Shown: piece after piece, positions 10,122-17,907 of the stretch
How the letters are laid out: the number at the start of each line of letters is the position of its first letter
Position numbering within the stretch: the stretch's first letter is position 1
DNA from: an uncultured Cohaesibacter sp.
Lineage (GTDB): Bacteria; Pseudomonadota; Alphaproteobacteria; Rhizobiales; Cohaesibacteraceae
NCBI RefSeq assembly: GCF_963677725.1
Contig: NZ_OY782507.1
Location: 992,001 to 1,056,000 of the forward strand
Reading direction: 5' to 3'
DNA: 64,000 nt
The notes under the pieces: model-generated
Database searches by the model: none
The model's input: only the letters and a program-made list of their open reading frames with translations
What the model was told of the DNA's origin: nothing
Position numbers and translations under genes: made by a program

Positions 10122-10154
10122 AGAAAAAAAGCCCGCGCTGGGTGGCGCGAGCTT
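10122..10154 (-). terminator. Terminator of purU
   Basis: Read on the minus strand, AGCTCGCGC pairs with GCGCGGGCT (one G-U) and is followed by seven T. It lies 28 bases after the purU stop. Confidence 0.75.
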
Positions 10155-10181
10155 AAAATTGGTGTTGTCTGTCGATTTGAC

Positions 10182-11054
10182 TTATCGGTGAAACACGACC
10201 GTTCGGTTTCCGTCGATAAAGACGCGGCGTTCCGCATGGAGCCGCAGGGCACGCGACAATACGCGCGCCTCAATGTCTCGCCCGCGCCGGACCAGTTCAT
10301 CGGGATCGTCTGTATGGTTCACCCGCTCGGTATCCTGCTCGATAATCGGACCTTCATCCAAATCCGGGGTCACATAATGGGCGGTTGCGCCAATCAGCTT
10401 GACCCCCCGCTCCCAAGCTCGGTGGTATGGCTTTGCACCCTTGAAGGCTGGCAGGAAGGAATGATGTATGTTGATGATCTTGCCGAAATGGCGCTTTGAC
10501 AAACGATCGGACAAAATTTGCATATATCGGGCCAAAACCACCAGCTCAGCTCCGGTGCGTTCGATCAGGTCATCGATCTTGTTTTCCTGTTCTTCCTTGT
10601 TCTCCTTGGTCACCGGCCAAAGATAGAATGGTATGCCCAGGCGTTCGACATTGTTGCGGCTGTCAGCATGGTTGGAAACCACAGCAACGATATCGAGCGG
10701 CAGAGCCCCTTTTTGTACGCGGTAGAGGATGTCGAGCAGACAATGATCGAATTTGGAGACCAACAGAACTGTTTTGACCACTGCGTCACTGCGATCAAGT
10801 GAATAAGTGGCACTGAATTTCTCAGCAAAGGCATCCACGCTTTGGCGCAGGGCAGCCAGATCGGCACTTTCGGGTTTCGACAGGACCACGCGCATGAAGA
10901 ATGTACCAAGACCGTCTTCCCGCGTCGATTTTGGGGCAGGCTGGAAGAACTGATTGCTCTCCAGAATGTTGCAGCCAAATTCCAGCAAACGGGCGCTGAG
11001 ATCAGCGACGACGCCGGGTTGGTCCGGACAGGTCATTTTCAGGATCATGCTCAT
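10182..11054 (-). CDS. purU: Formyltetrahydrofolate deformylase
   Basis: Hydrolyses 10-formyl-THF to THF and formate, balancing the one-carbon pool. In alphaproteobacteria it often accompanies glycine or methylated-amine breakdown. The protein has 290 residues, the usual length. An N-terminal ACT domain (MTCPDQPGVVADLSARLLEF) likely senses methionine or glycine. The formyltransferase domain carries the conserved NIHHSFLPAFKGAKPYHRA and VTPDLDEGPIIEQD motifs with the His and Asp of the active site. It is monocistronic, with its own terminator and a 337-base gap upstream. The start could be residue 1 or the Met at residue 3. Confidence 0.96.
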   Translation of the reverse strand: MSMILKMTCPDQPGVVADLSARLLEFGCNILESNQFFQPAPKSTREDGLGTFFMRVVLSKPESADLAALRQSVDAFAEKFSATYSLDRSDAVVKTVLLVSKFDHCLLDILYRVQKGALPLDIVAVVSNHADSRNNVERLGIPFYLWPVTKENKEEQENKIDDLIERTGAELVVLARYMQILSDRLSKRHFGKIINIHHSFLPAFKGAKPYHRAWERGVKLIGATAHYVTPDLDEGPIIEQDTERVNHTDDPDELVRRGRDIEARVLSRALRLHAERRVFIDGNRTVVFHR

Positions 11055-11391
11055 GGGGAACTTCTTTTCATACGGTCACAAAAAATCAATGCCGGGGACG
11101 AAGTCAACGCTCGAACGCCAGCCCCGGAACGGGACGGACCTTAGCCAAGTGCGCTACCGCTGAAAAGCCTTCGCGGCGGATTGTTGCACCGGGAAAGACC
11201 TCATTTGCGTTAAAAGTTTGTCATTTGGCGGTTTTGAGTTCCAATCGGGCGCGTCCGAAGAGGCCGGGCCGCCCGTTGACCTTCCATTTGAAAGACTGTG
11301 TGGGATTGTTGACTTGACTTTCAATTGCAGATAGCCACCTTGCATGAAAGCCTTAGAAGGCGAAGGCAAAGGACGTTGGGAGGGATCGAGC

Positions 11392-12621
11392 ATGTTTGAA
11401 GACAAATCCGTCATCGTGGTTGGCGCGGGACAGGCAGGCTCCACCTTGGTGCAACGATTGCGAGAGCTTGGATTTTCCGGGCGCGTGATGCTGATTGGCG
11501 CTGAGACCTATCTGCCCTATCAGCGCCCTCCCCTTTCCAAGGCCTATCTGCTGGGCGACATGAGCCTGGAGGGGCTGACCCTGCGACCGCAGGCTTTCTA
11601 TGATGACTTTAGCATTGACGTGCGTTGCGGCATGCCAGTGACCGGGATTGATCCCAAAGCCCGGACCATCAAAGCCGGTGACCAAGTGCTGGGCTATGAT
11701 CATCTGGCGCTGACCACTGGCTCGGTCCCGATCCGCCTGCCTGAAGCCCTTGGCGGCCACTTGCCGGGGGTTCATGTGGTGCGTGGGCTTGATGACATTG
11801 AGGGACTGGAGCCAGAAATCGTCAGCGGGCGACGGGTTTTGATTGTTGGTGGTGGCTATATCGGCCTTGAAGCGGCGGCGGTTTGCGCCAAGCGAGGGCT
11901 GGATGTAACGCTGGTGGAAGCGGCAGACCGGATCTTGCAACGGGTCGCTGCGCGGGAGACCTCGGATTATTTCCGCAATTTGCATGAGCGACATGGGGTC
12001 AAATTGCTTGAAGGCAGCAAACTGGCGCATTTTGTGGGCGATGAACGGGTCAAGGGTGCCTTGCTCGACGATGGCACCTTGCTGGAAGCTGATTTCGTCA
12101 TTTGCGGCATCGGCATTCGCCCGGCGACAAAACTGGCTGAGTTGGCAGGCTTGACGCTCGACAACGGCATTGCACTCAATGCCTGTTCGCAGAGTTCAGA
12201 CAGCCATATCTGGGCGGCTGGAGACTGTGCTTCTTTCCCTTATCGCGGCAACCGGATCCGTCTTGAAAGCGTCGGCAACGCCATCGATCAGGCGAAAAAT
12301 GTCGCGGAAAACATACTTCAGACCATGAAGGGTGAACCGCTCAAGGATTATAAAGCCAAGCCCTGGTTCTGGTCGGATCAATATGATGTCAAATTGCAGA
12401 TTGCAGGACTGAATGCTGGCTATGACCGGCTCGTCACCCGCGATGGCGGCGCTGTGAAATCTTTCTGGTATTATCGCGGCGACCAGCTGATTGCCCTTGA
12501 TGCGATGAATGACCCGCGCGCCTATATGGTCGGCAAGCGGTTGATCGAAGCGGGCAAAACAGCAGACCCTGATATCGTCGCCAACCCGGGCGCCGACCTC
12601 AAGCAGCTCATGAAGCGGTAA
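11392..12621 (+). CDS. FAD-dependent ferredoxin/rubredoxin-type NAD(P)H reductase
   Basis: Flavoprotein of 409 residues that passes electrons from NAD(P)H to a ferredoxin, in the putidaredoxin/rhodocoxin reductase family. The start at 11392 has GGAGGG seven bases upstream. FAD-binding motif VVGAGQAGSTLVQRL is at the N-terminus, followed by YQRPPLSKAYLLG. The NAD site is VLIVGGGYIGLEAAA, then IWAAGDCASF, and a reductase C-terminal domain (KPWFWSDQYDVKLQIAG). No ferredoxin, P450 or oxygenase gene is adjacent, so the partner is unknown. It is convergent with guaD, with only six bases between the stops. Confidence 0.92.
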   Translation: MFEDKSVIVVGAGQAGSTLVQRLRELGFSGRVMLIGAETYLPYQRPPLSKAYLLGDMSLEGLTLRPQAFYDDFSIDVRCGMPVTGIDPKARTIKAGDQVLGYDHLALTTGSVPIRLPEALGGHLPGVHVVRGLDDIEGLEPEIVSGRRVLIVGGGYIGLEAAAVCAKRGLDVTLVEAADRILQRVAARETSDYFRNLHERHGVKLLEGSKLAHFVGDERVKGALLDDGTLLEADFVICGIGIRPATKLAELAGLTLDNGIALNACSQSSDSHIWAAGDCASFPYRGNRIRLESVGNAIDQAKNVAENILQTMKGEPLKDYKAKPWFWSDQYDVKLQIAGLNAGYDRLVTRDGGAVKSFWYYRGDQLIALDAMNDPRAYMVGKRLIEAGKTADPDIVANPGADLKQLMKR

Positions 12622-12627
12622 TCGGGC

Positions 12628-13923
12628 TTATGCCTTTAGTGCTTCGCCTGCAACGTATGTCTGGGCGATGGCGCGATCGTCAGCCATGATTTGCAGGATG
12701 AAAAGCTCTTCAGCCAAACTTTGGCAGGCTTCCATTCGGAGCGCCATGGCAGGGGTGGCGCGGGCATCAAGGACAATGATGTCAGCTTCGGTGCCCGCCT
12801 GCAACGTGCCGATCTTGTCTTCAAGGCCCAAGGCAAGCGCGTTGCCCAATGTCATCCAGTAGAAGGCGCGATAGGGGTGGAGCTTCTGGCCACGCAAGGC
12901 CAGCAACTTATAGCCTTCATTGAGCGTTTGCAGCATCGAATAGGATGTGCCGCCGCCAATGTCGGTTGCGACAGCACAGATCGCGCCCCGCGCCCTTAGT
13001 CCTTCATAATCGAACAGGCCTGAACCCAAAAACAGGTTTGACGTCGGGCAGAAGACCGGGCGCGACTTGGTTTCGATCATAACGTCGATTTCGCGCGGTT
13101 GCATATGAATGCTATGGCCAAGCAGCATTTTCGGACCAAGCAGGCCATATTGCTCATAGATGCCAAGATAATCTGGTGCATCGGGATAGAGCTGGGCGGT
13201 TAGCTCGATTTCGGCATGATTTTCATTAAGATGGGTCTGGATGTAGCAATCAGGATGCTCCTTGACCAAGGCAGCTGTGGCTTCCATCTGCGCAGGCGTC
13301 GACGTGATGGCAAAGCGCGGAGTAATGGCATAAAGCGCCCTGCCCTTGCCATCCCAGTCAGCAATCAGGGCCTTGGTGTCGTCATAGCCGCTTTGTGGCG
13401 TGTCACAGACATCGTCGGGTGCGTTGCGGTCCATCAGCACCTTGCCGCCAATCACCCGCATGTTGCGTCGAGCCGCTTCGGTAAAATAAGCCTCGGCGGA
13501 GCTTTTGTGCGATGTGCAATAGGCGACGCTGGTGGTGGTGCCATTGGCGATCATCTGGTCGAAGAATTGACCCGCCATCCGGGCGGCATGATCCGGGTCA
13601 GCAAAGCGGGCCTCGGCGGGAAAGGTGTAATTTTCCAGCCAATCAAGCAATTGCGCGCCCCAACTGGCAATCACCTGCACTTGCGGGAAATGCAAATGGG
13701 TATCGATGAAGCCGGGCATCAGCAAATGGGGTCGATGGTCGATCAGTTCGACATTCTCCCCTGCCAATGGGAGCACCCGGTCATAGCTGTCGCATGCGAT
13801 GATCGTGCCCGCTTCAATCAACAAGGCACCATCTTCGATATAAAGATGGGCACTCTCATCTTGTGGGCTTTGCGGCTCGGCATGGAAGGTCAGAATCCGT
13901 CCGCGCAGGATTTTTTGCGACAT
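12628..13923 (-). CDS. guaD: Guanine deaminase
   Basis: Zn-dependent amidohydrolase converting guanine to xanthine in purine salvage or breakdown. It has 431 residues, normal for the family. Metal-site motifs are present: GFIDTHLHFPQ near residue 75, a conserved ENYTFPAEARF region, HLNENHAEI, a LLGHSIHM motif, and CAVATDIGGGTSYSM with the catalytic Asp. No other purine genes are close. A possible small membrane gene on the same strand ends 40 bases upstream and could be cotranscribed. Confidence 0.95.
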   Translation of the reverse strand: MSQKILRGRILTFHAEPQSPQDESAHLYIEDGALLIEAGTIIACDSYDRVLPLAGENVELIDHRPHLLMPGFIDTHLHFPQVQVIASWGAQLLDWLENYTFPAEARFADPDHAARMAGQFFDQMIANGTTTSVAYCTSHKSSAEAYFTEAARRNMRVIGGKVLMDRNAPDDVCDTPQSGYDDTKALIADWDGKGRALYAITPRFAITSTPAQMEATAALVKEHPDCYIQTHLNENHAEIELTAQLYPDAPDYLGIYEQYGLLGPKMLLGHSIHMQPREIDVMIETKSRPVFCPTSNLFLGSGLFDYEGLRARGAICAVATDIGGGTSYSMLQTLNEGYKLLALRGQKLHPYRAFYWMTLGNALALGLEDKIGTLQAGTEADIIVLDARATPAMALRMEACQSLAEELFILQIMADDRAIAQTYVAGEALKA

Positions 13924-13963
13924 GGTGTGCCCCGTCGTTGAAGTGAGTTATCGACTTGCTTGC

Positions 13964-14119
13964 TTAAGGTCTGATTGTTGCCCCGTCGGTCAATCGCGTG
14001 ACCATGACCTGCCAGATGATGACCATCATGGCAATGAATAGCAGGCCGTCGCGCAGTATGCCGAAAGCCGACTCTGAGGGAAAGGGTCGATTGCGTTTTT
14101 TCTGGCTAAGCTGTTTCAA
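13964..14119 (-). CDS. Possible small membrane protein, 51 residues
   Basis: Found by reading the minus strand of the guaD upstream gap. The frame is bounded by a stop at about 14148 and ends with TAA at 13964. Its best start is a TTG at 14119, which lacks a clear ribosome site. The peptide begins with a basic stretch (KQLSQKKRNRP), then FGILRDGLLFIAMMVIIWQV, a good single membrane helix, then a polar tail (TRLTDGATIRP). The layout suits a real single-pass protein. It could equally be the decayed C-terminus of a permease gene once paired with guaD. I do not recognise a family. Confidence 0.4.
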   Translation of the reverse strand: MKQLSQKKRNRPFPSESAFGILRDGLLFIAMMVIIWQVMVTRLTDGATIRP

Positions 14120-14260
14120 GCTGAGCCGAACAATGGCGAAGGACCGTTAGAAATTGACTGGGGCAAGGTTGAAAGCACCTGATGCTAACCCGCAACTGCC
14201 GACCCGCATATTCGCGAAAAAGCCGCTGAAATGAAATTAATATTAGCACCCCACCGAGAT

Positions 14261-14370
14261 AAGAACCATTTACATACCAAAATTGATATAAGTCAAAAAA
14301 ATCATTAAAATTATATCCGTATTTCTATTTATATTCGGAAGAATAATTGAAATTGGTTCTTATTGGTTCT
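14261..14370. promoter_or_regulatory. Possible operator cluster: three copies of ATTGGTTCT
   Basis: The AT-rich gap before the kinase-like gene holds ATTGGTTCT twice in tandem (14352-14360 and 14362-14370, a 10-base period, one helical turn) and an inverted near copy AAGAACCAT at 14261-14269. Sites one turn apart suit binding by a dimeric regulator such as the GntR protein of this operon. That link is inferred. Confidence 0.35.
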
Positions 14371-14462
14371 CTACTGATACCAGCCTGAGTCTGTGTCCAG
14401 CAGGCTCTTGCCTTTGGTTGGCCTTGGATGTCCAAGGCCCGATTCCTGAGAGAGATCCGGCA

Positions 14463-15359
14463 ATGACAGACACTTTCAATTACTTTTTGGGGATCAATGG
14501 CGGCGGCACTGGCAGCAGGGGCCGCCTTCGCGCCAAGGATGGGACTTTGCTTGCGGAAGCAACCGGCGGCCCGGCCAACACGCGGCTTGGTATCGTGCAG
14601 TCGCAGATTCAGGTCGACAGGATTGCAAGGGAAACCATCAAGGCAGCTGGCCTACCGGAAAGTGCATTGGAGCAAACCAGCGCGGGGGTTGGACTGGCGG
14701 GACTTCACATTCGGGCGGATCGGGAAGCCTTCCGTGCGTGGGATCATCCCTTCGGTGCGATCAAGATATCAAGCGACGCGCATGTGGCCTGTCTTGGCGC
14801 TCATCAAGGAGCACGCGACGGAGGCATCATGATCATTGGCACAGGCAGCTGTGGGTATGGTCTGGTGTCGGGTCAATCGGTCAATGTCGGCGGTTGGGGC
14901 TTTACCCTTTCGGACCTTGCCAGCGCGGCACAGGTTGGACTCAGTGCCTTGCGTTATTCTGTGGCGGCCCTTGACGGGATTTATGAGGTCAGCCCGATGA
15001 CCGATCAGATCATGTTCCGTTTCAGCGACAGTCAGGAAGAAATGGTGCTTTGGACGTCCAATGCGACACCAGCCCATTACGGGGAATATGCCAAGCTCGT
15101 GGTTGAATATGCCGAACGCAATGACCCGGTGGCGGTCAAACTGATGACCAAATGCGGTTCGGATGCCAGCGCGATCCTGCGGGCATTGGCCTGGCGGGGC
15201 ATCAACGATATCGCCTTGAAGGGCAGTTTTGCCGACAAGGTCGAACCATGGCTTGAGGCGGATGTCTATGCTCTTCTGGTGCCGGGCAAGCATGACCCGC
15301 AGGATGGTGCCATTCTGCTGGCGGGGGGCAGAGTTCCGAATAACAAGCAGGGGCAATAG
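14463..15359 (+). CDS. BadF/GlcNAc-kinase-like protein with degenerate ATP site
   Basis: By family and position this should be an N-acetylglucosamine-type sugar kinase of the BadF/BcrA ASKHA fold (298 residues). The fold is well kept: GINGGGTGSRGRL at the start, SSDAHVACLGAH, IMIIGTGSCGYGL, GGWGFTLSD. The conserved Asp of the first phosphate loop (usually GIDGGGT) is Asn12. The usual SDEGSG is SDLASA (residues 150-155). The adenosine-side GG is GS (254-255). These changes suggest weak or absent kinase activity. It is first in a tight operon with gntR two bases after its stop. The start ATG is preceded by GAGAGA. Confidence 0.8.
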   Translation: MTDTFNYFLGINGGGTGSRGRLRAKDGTLLAEATGGPANTRLGIVQSQIQVDRIARETIKAAGLPESALEQTSAGVGLAGLHIRADREAFRAWDHPFGAIKISSDAHVACLGAHQGARDGGIMIIGTGSCGYGLVSGQSVNVGGWGFTLSDLASAAQVGLSALRYSVAALDGIYEVSPMTDQIMFRFSDSQEEMVLWTSNATPAHYGEYAKLVVEYAERNDPVAVKLMTKCGSDASAILRALAWRGINDIALKGSFADKVEPWLEADVYALLVPGKHDPQDGAILLAGGRVPNNKQGQ

Positions 15360-15361
15360 GC

Positions 15362-16183
15362 ATGGGTGATTTAGCACAATTGATCGACCATGTTCGCTCT
15401 CGCGCTGATCTGCAAGGCTACAGTGCTACGCCGCTTTATTTGCGGGTGCAAAAGGGGATCGAGGATGCCATTCAGATCGGACTTGTCGATGTGAATGACG
15501 CCCTGCCAGCCGAGCGGGAATTTGCCAGCGCCCTTGGCGTGTCACGGGCAACCGTGCGCAATGCTGTGCGCGCATTGGTGGACAAGGGCGTGCTGGTGCA
15601 GCGCCATGGAGCGGGCACCTTTGTTGCCGCCCGCATCGAGGCGCCACTCAATCGCTTGATAAGCTTCACCGAAGACATGCAGCAGCGCGGCGTTGAGACG
15701 GATACAGTCTGGCTTGACCGGTCCGTTGGCGTGCCGACTCCCGCCGAATGCGAGGCGCTTGAACTGATGCCAGACACTCCTGTCGCTCGTCTCTATCGCC
15801 TGCGCAAGGCCGATGGCGTGCCGATGTGTCTGGAGCATGCAGTGCTTCCTGCAAGCATCCTGCCGGACCCGACACTGGTGTCTCAATCCCTTTATGCATG
15901 GCTGGAAGCCAGTGATCGGCGACCAACACGCGCGGTGCAAGTGCTTTCGGCCCGCATGCTTGACGTCTCGCACGCCCATTTGCTGGAGGTCGCGACAGGG
16001 TCTCCATGTCTCTATCTGGAGAAACGCTCTTTCTTGCCGTCGGATCGGTGCAATGGAAAGCTGACCCAGTTGTCTGAAGAGACAACCATGCCAGTGGGCA
16101 AGGCCCCGGACAGGCCGATCGAATTTGTTCGCTCCTACTATCGCGCAGACCAGTTTGAGCATGTCACCGAGTTAAAAAGCTGA
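15362..16183 (+). CDS. GntR family regulator with UTRA sensor domain (NagR-like)
   Basis: Transcription factor of 273 residues. The N-terminal winged helix has the usual GntR pattern (LPAEREFASALGVSRATVRN, then LVQRHGAGTFVAARIE at about 41-90). The UTRA ligand domain follows; in related NagR/PhnF proteins it binds sugar phosphates such as GlcNAc-6-P. The final UTRA strand motif, RPIEFVRSYYRADQFE, is present. It is preceded by about 24 extra residues (226-249) that typical relatives lack. It starts two bases after the kinase-like gene and precedes the NagA-like gene, so it probably controls its own operon. Confidence 0.9.
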   Translation: MGDLAQLIDHVRSRADLQGYSATPLYLRVQKGIEDAIQIGLVDVNDALPAEREFASALGVSRATVRNAVRALVDKGVLVQRHGAGTFVAARIEAPLNRLISFTEDMQQRGVETDTVWLDRSVGVPTPAECEALELMPDTPVARLYRLRKADGVPMCLEHAVLPASILPDPTLVSQSLYAWLEASDRRPTRAVQVLSARMLDVSHAHLLEVATGSPCLYLEKRSFLPSDRCNGKLTQLSEETTMPVGKAPDRPIEFVRSYYRADQFEHVTELKS

Positions 16184-16287
16184 CATCTCCGCAGGCGCTA
16201 TTGGCCCGTCTCGGCAAAGGGGTTATTCTGGCTAACAGATTGTGACTCGTGCAACTGTCTGCACGCTGCCGGGACGGGTATGACCAG

Positions 16288-17448
16288 ATGAAACAGCTTC
16301 TCCAGCATGCCCGCCTGTTTGATGGCAGTCAGTTCCATGCAGGCAAGGCTGTGACGCTCGACGGTGGGCAGATTGTCGAGATCATCGAACGCAGTGTCTC
16401 CCCCGGTGGCTATGAATTGTTTGATCTGACCGGACTGGTTCTGGCACCGGGCTTCATCGACATCCAAGTGTTTGGCGGCGGCGGGCATATGGTCGGCGCG
16501 GACATGGGGCTGCCGGAGCTGGAGGCAATTGCCGACACGCACAGGCAGTATGGCACCACCAGTTTGCTGCCCACCCTGATGAGCGATGATTGGGATGCTC
16601 TTACCCATGTCTCATCCTGCATTCTCAAGGCCCATAACTATTGGGGTGAGAATAGCGCGCTCGCGGCCATCAAAGGGATGCATTTTGACGGCCCCTGCCT
16701 ATCGCCCTCTGTCAGCAGCCCCCACAGGGCAAGCCAGTTAAGACGGCTGGATGACGATCTGATCGATCTGATGTCCCACCCTGATCTCGGAATCCGTCTG
16801 GTCACGCTGGCTCCGGAACGGGCCGGGCTAGATAGCGTGAGCAAGCTGACCGAAGCGGGCGCTCTGGTGTGTGCTGGCTCCAGTGCTGCGACGCATCAGG
16901 AAGCGTCTCAGGCCATTCGAGCGGGTCTTCGCGGGGTGACCAAATTGTTTGCTTCCATGCCCCCCATCACCGCCACCTCACCCGGCCTTGCTGGTGCCGC
17001 ACTTGATGACAGGGATTTGTGGTGCAGCCTGCTCGCGGATGGGTTCCATGTTCACCCCGCGGCCATGCGGATGGCAATCAAGGCCAAGCCCAAGGGTAAG
17101 GTCTTTCTGTCCAGTGGAGCCATGGCGACGATCGGGTGGGACAAGGACCAGTTCGATTTTCAGGGGCAACGGATTCGATTGCAAAATGGCGTTTGCGCCT
17201 ATCCCGACGGATCATTGGCAGGCGGTCATTTGACAATGATCGGCGCGGTACGCAATGCGGTTGAGCTGCTCGACCAGCCGCTATCAGAGGCGCTCAGAAT
17301 GGCCTCGCTCTACCCGGCCCAATTCATCCGCATGGACATGACCCATGGCACGATTGCTCCGGGCTTCGCTGCTGACCTGATCGCCTTTGACCCACAAAAC
17401 TGGGTGGTCAAGCATAGCTGGATCAACGGCTATCATCGCGCTCACTAG
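16288..17448 (+). CDS. NagA-like amidohydrolase lacking catalytic and metal-ligand residues (probable pseudoenzyme)
   Basis: Homologue of N-acetylglucosamine-6-phosphate deacetylase, 386 residues, full length. The start at 16288 has GGGACGGG upstream. The frame and family scaffold are intact: APGFIDIQVFGGGG, GTTSLLPTL, LRGVTKLFASMPPIT, GAMATIG, EALRMASLYPAQFI. The positions that matter in NagA are changed. The metal-binding Glu of HLEGP is Asp134, the His of AGHTNAT is Ser198, the His of THLFNAM is Lys219 with Asn to Ala222, the substrate His of DGHHV is Phe253, and the catalytic Asp of VTDAM is Gly277. E. coli NagA equivalents are Glu131, His195, His216, His251 and Asp273. Deacetylase activity is very unlikely. 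It could be a regulator or scaffold. Confidence 0.85.
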   Translation: MKQLLQHARLFDGSQFHAGKAVTLDGGQIVEIIERSVSPGGYELFDLTGLVLAPGFIDIQVFGGGGHMVGADMGLPELEAIADTHRQYGTTSLLPTLMSDDWDALTHVSSCILKAHNYWGENSALAAIKGMHFDGPCLSPSVSSPHRASQLRRLDDDLIDLMSHPDLGIRLVTLAPERAGLDSVSKLTEAGALVCAGSSAATHQEASQAIRAGLRGVTKLFASMPPITATSPGLAGAALDDRDLWCSLLADGFHVHPAAMRMAIKAKPKGKVFLSSGAMATIGWDKDQFDFQGQRIRLQNGVCAYPDGSLAGGHLTMIGAVRNAVELLDQPLSEALRMASLYPAQFIRMDMTHGTIAPGFAADLIAFDPQNWVVKHSWINGYHRAH

Positions 17449-17855
17449 AGCGCGTTTTCTGCATCATCAAAGAATGTCATTGCTGAGAATCTGATTCAAC
17501 AACTTGAAGCGTTGAAGGCACAGGTTGGCGTTGGACCTTGAGAGTTTGATTCAAGTTGAAGCACTTGAAGTGCCTGCCGATTGCTTGTTCAAGCACTTTA
17601 ACAGCGGGCGGATTGATGAGTCTTTTCAGTTGTTTGAGACTCGCTCTTGAGAGATGGATTCGGGCCACTTGAAGGGCTTGAGAGCTTGATTCAATTGGCG
17701 AATCTCACTTTCTGAATCAGAATCAACAAACAGCCAGAAGGAAGACTTTTCCCTTCGGGCCAAGGTGAATAGCGGCAAGCTGGCGCCATTAAGACCAGAG
17801 CTGCGCGGGGCCATGAACTCACATCATGGGCCTGAACATAATGGGACTTGAAACG
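17449..17855. repeat. Non-coding TTGA-rich repeat region
   Basis: No gene is supported. The octamer CTTGAGAG occurs at 17537, 17646 and 17677, each followed within a few bases by GATTC. CTTGAAG and GATTCAA variants are scattered between 17490 and 17700. A near-perfect palindrome GCACTTGAAGTGC lies near 17561-17573. The cluster could be degenerated repeats or a binding array. It sits between the nag-like operon and the pntB terminator. Confidence 0.4.
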
Positions 17856-17888
17856 AAAAATGCCGGGCAGTTGCCCGGCATCTTTTTT
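17856..17888. terminator. Bidirectional terminator after pntB
   Basis: A perfect 10-bp stem ATGCCGGGCA / TGCCCGGCAT (17860-17881) has A5 on one side and T6 on the other, so it can end transcription from both strands. It lies 20 bases past the pntB stop. Confidence 0.8.
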
Positions 17889-17907
17889 GTCACTTGGGTC
17901 AATCGGA

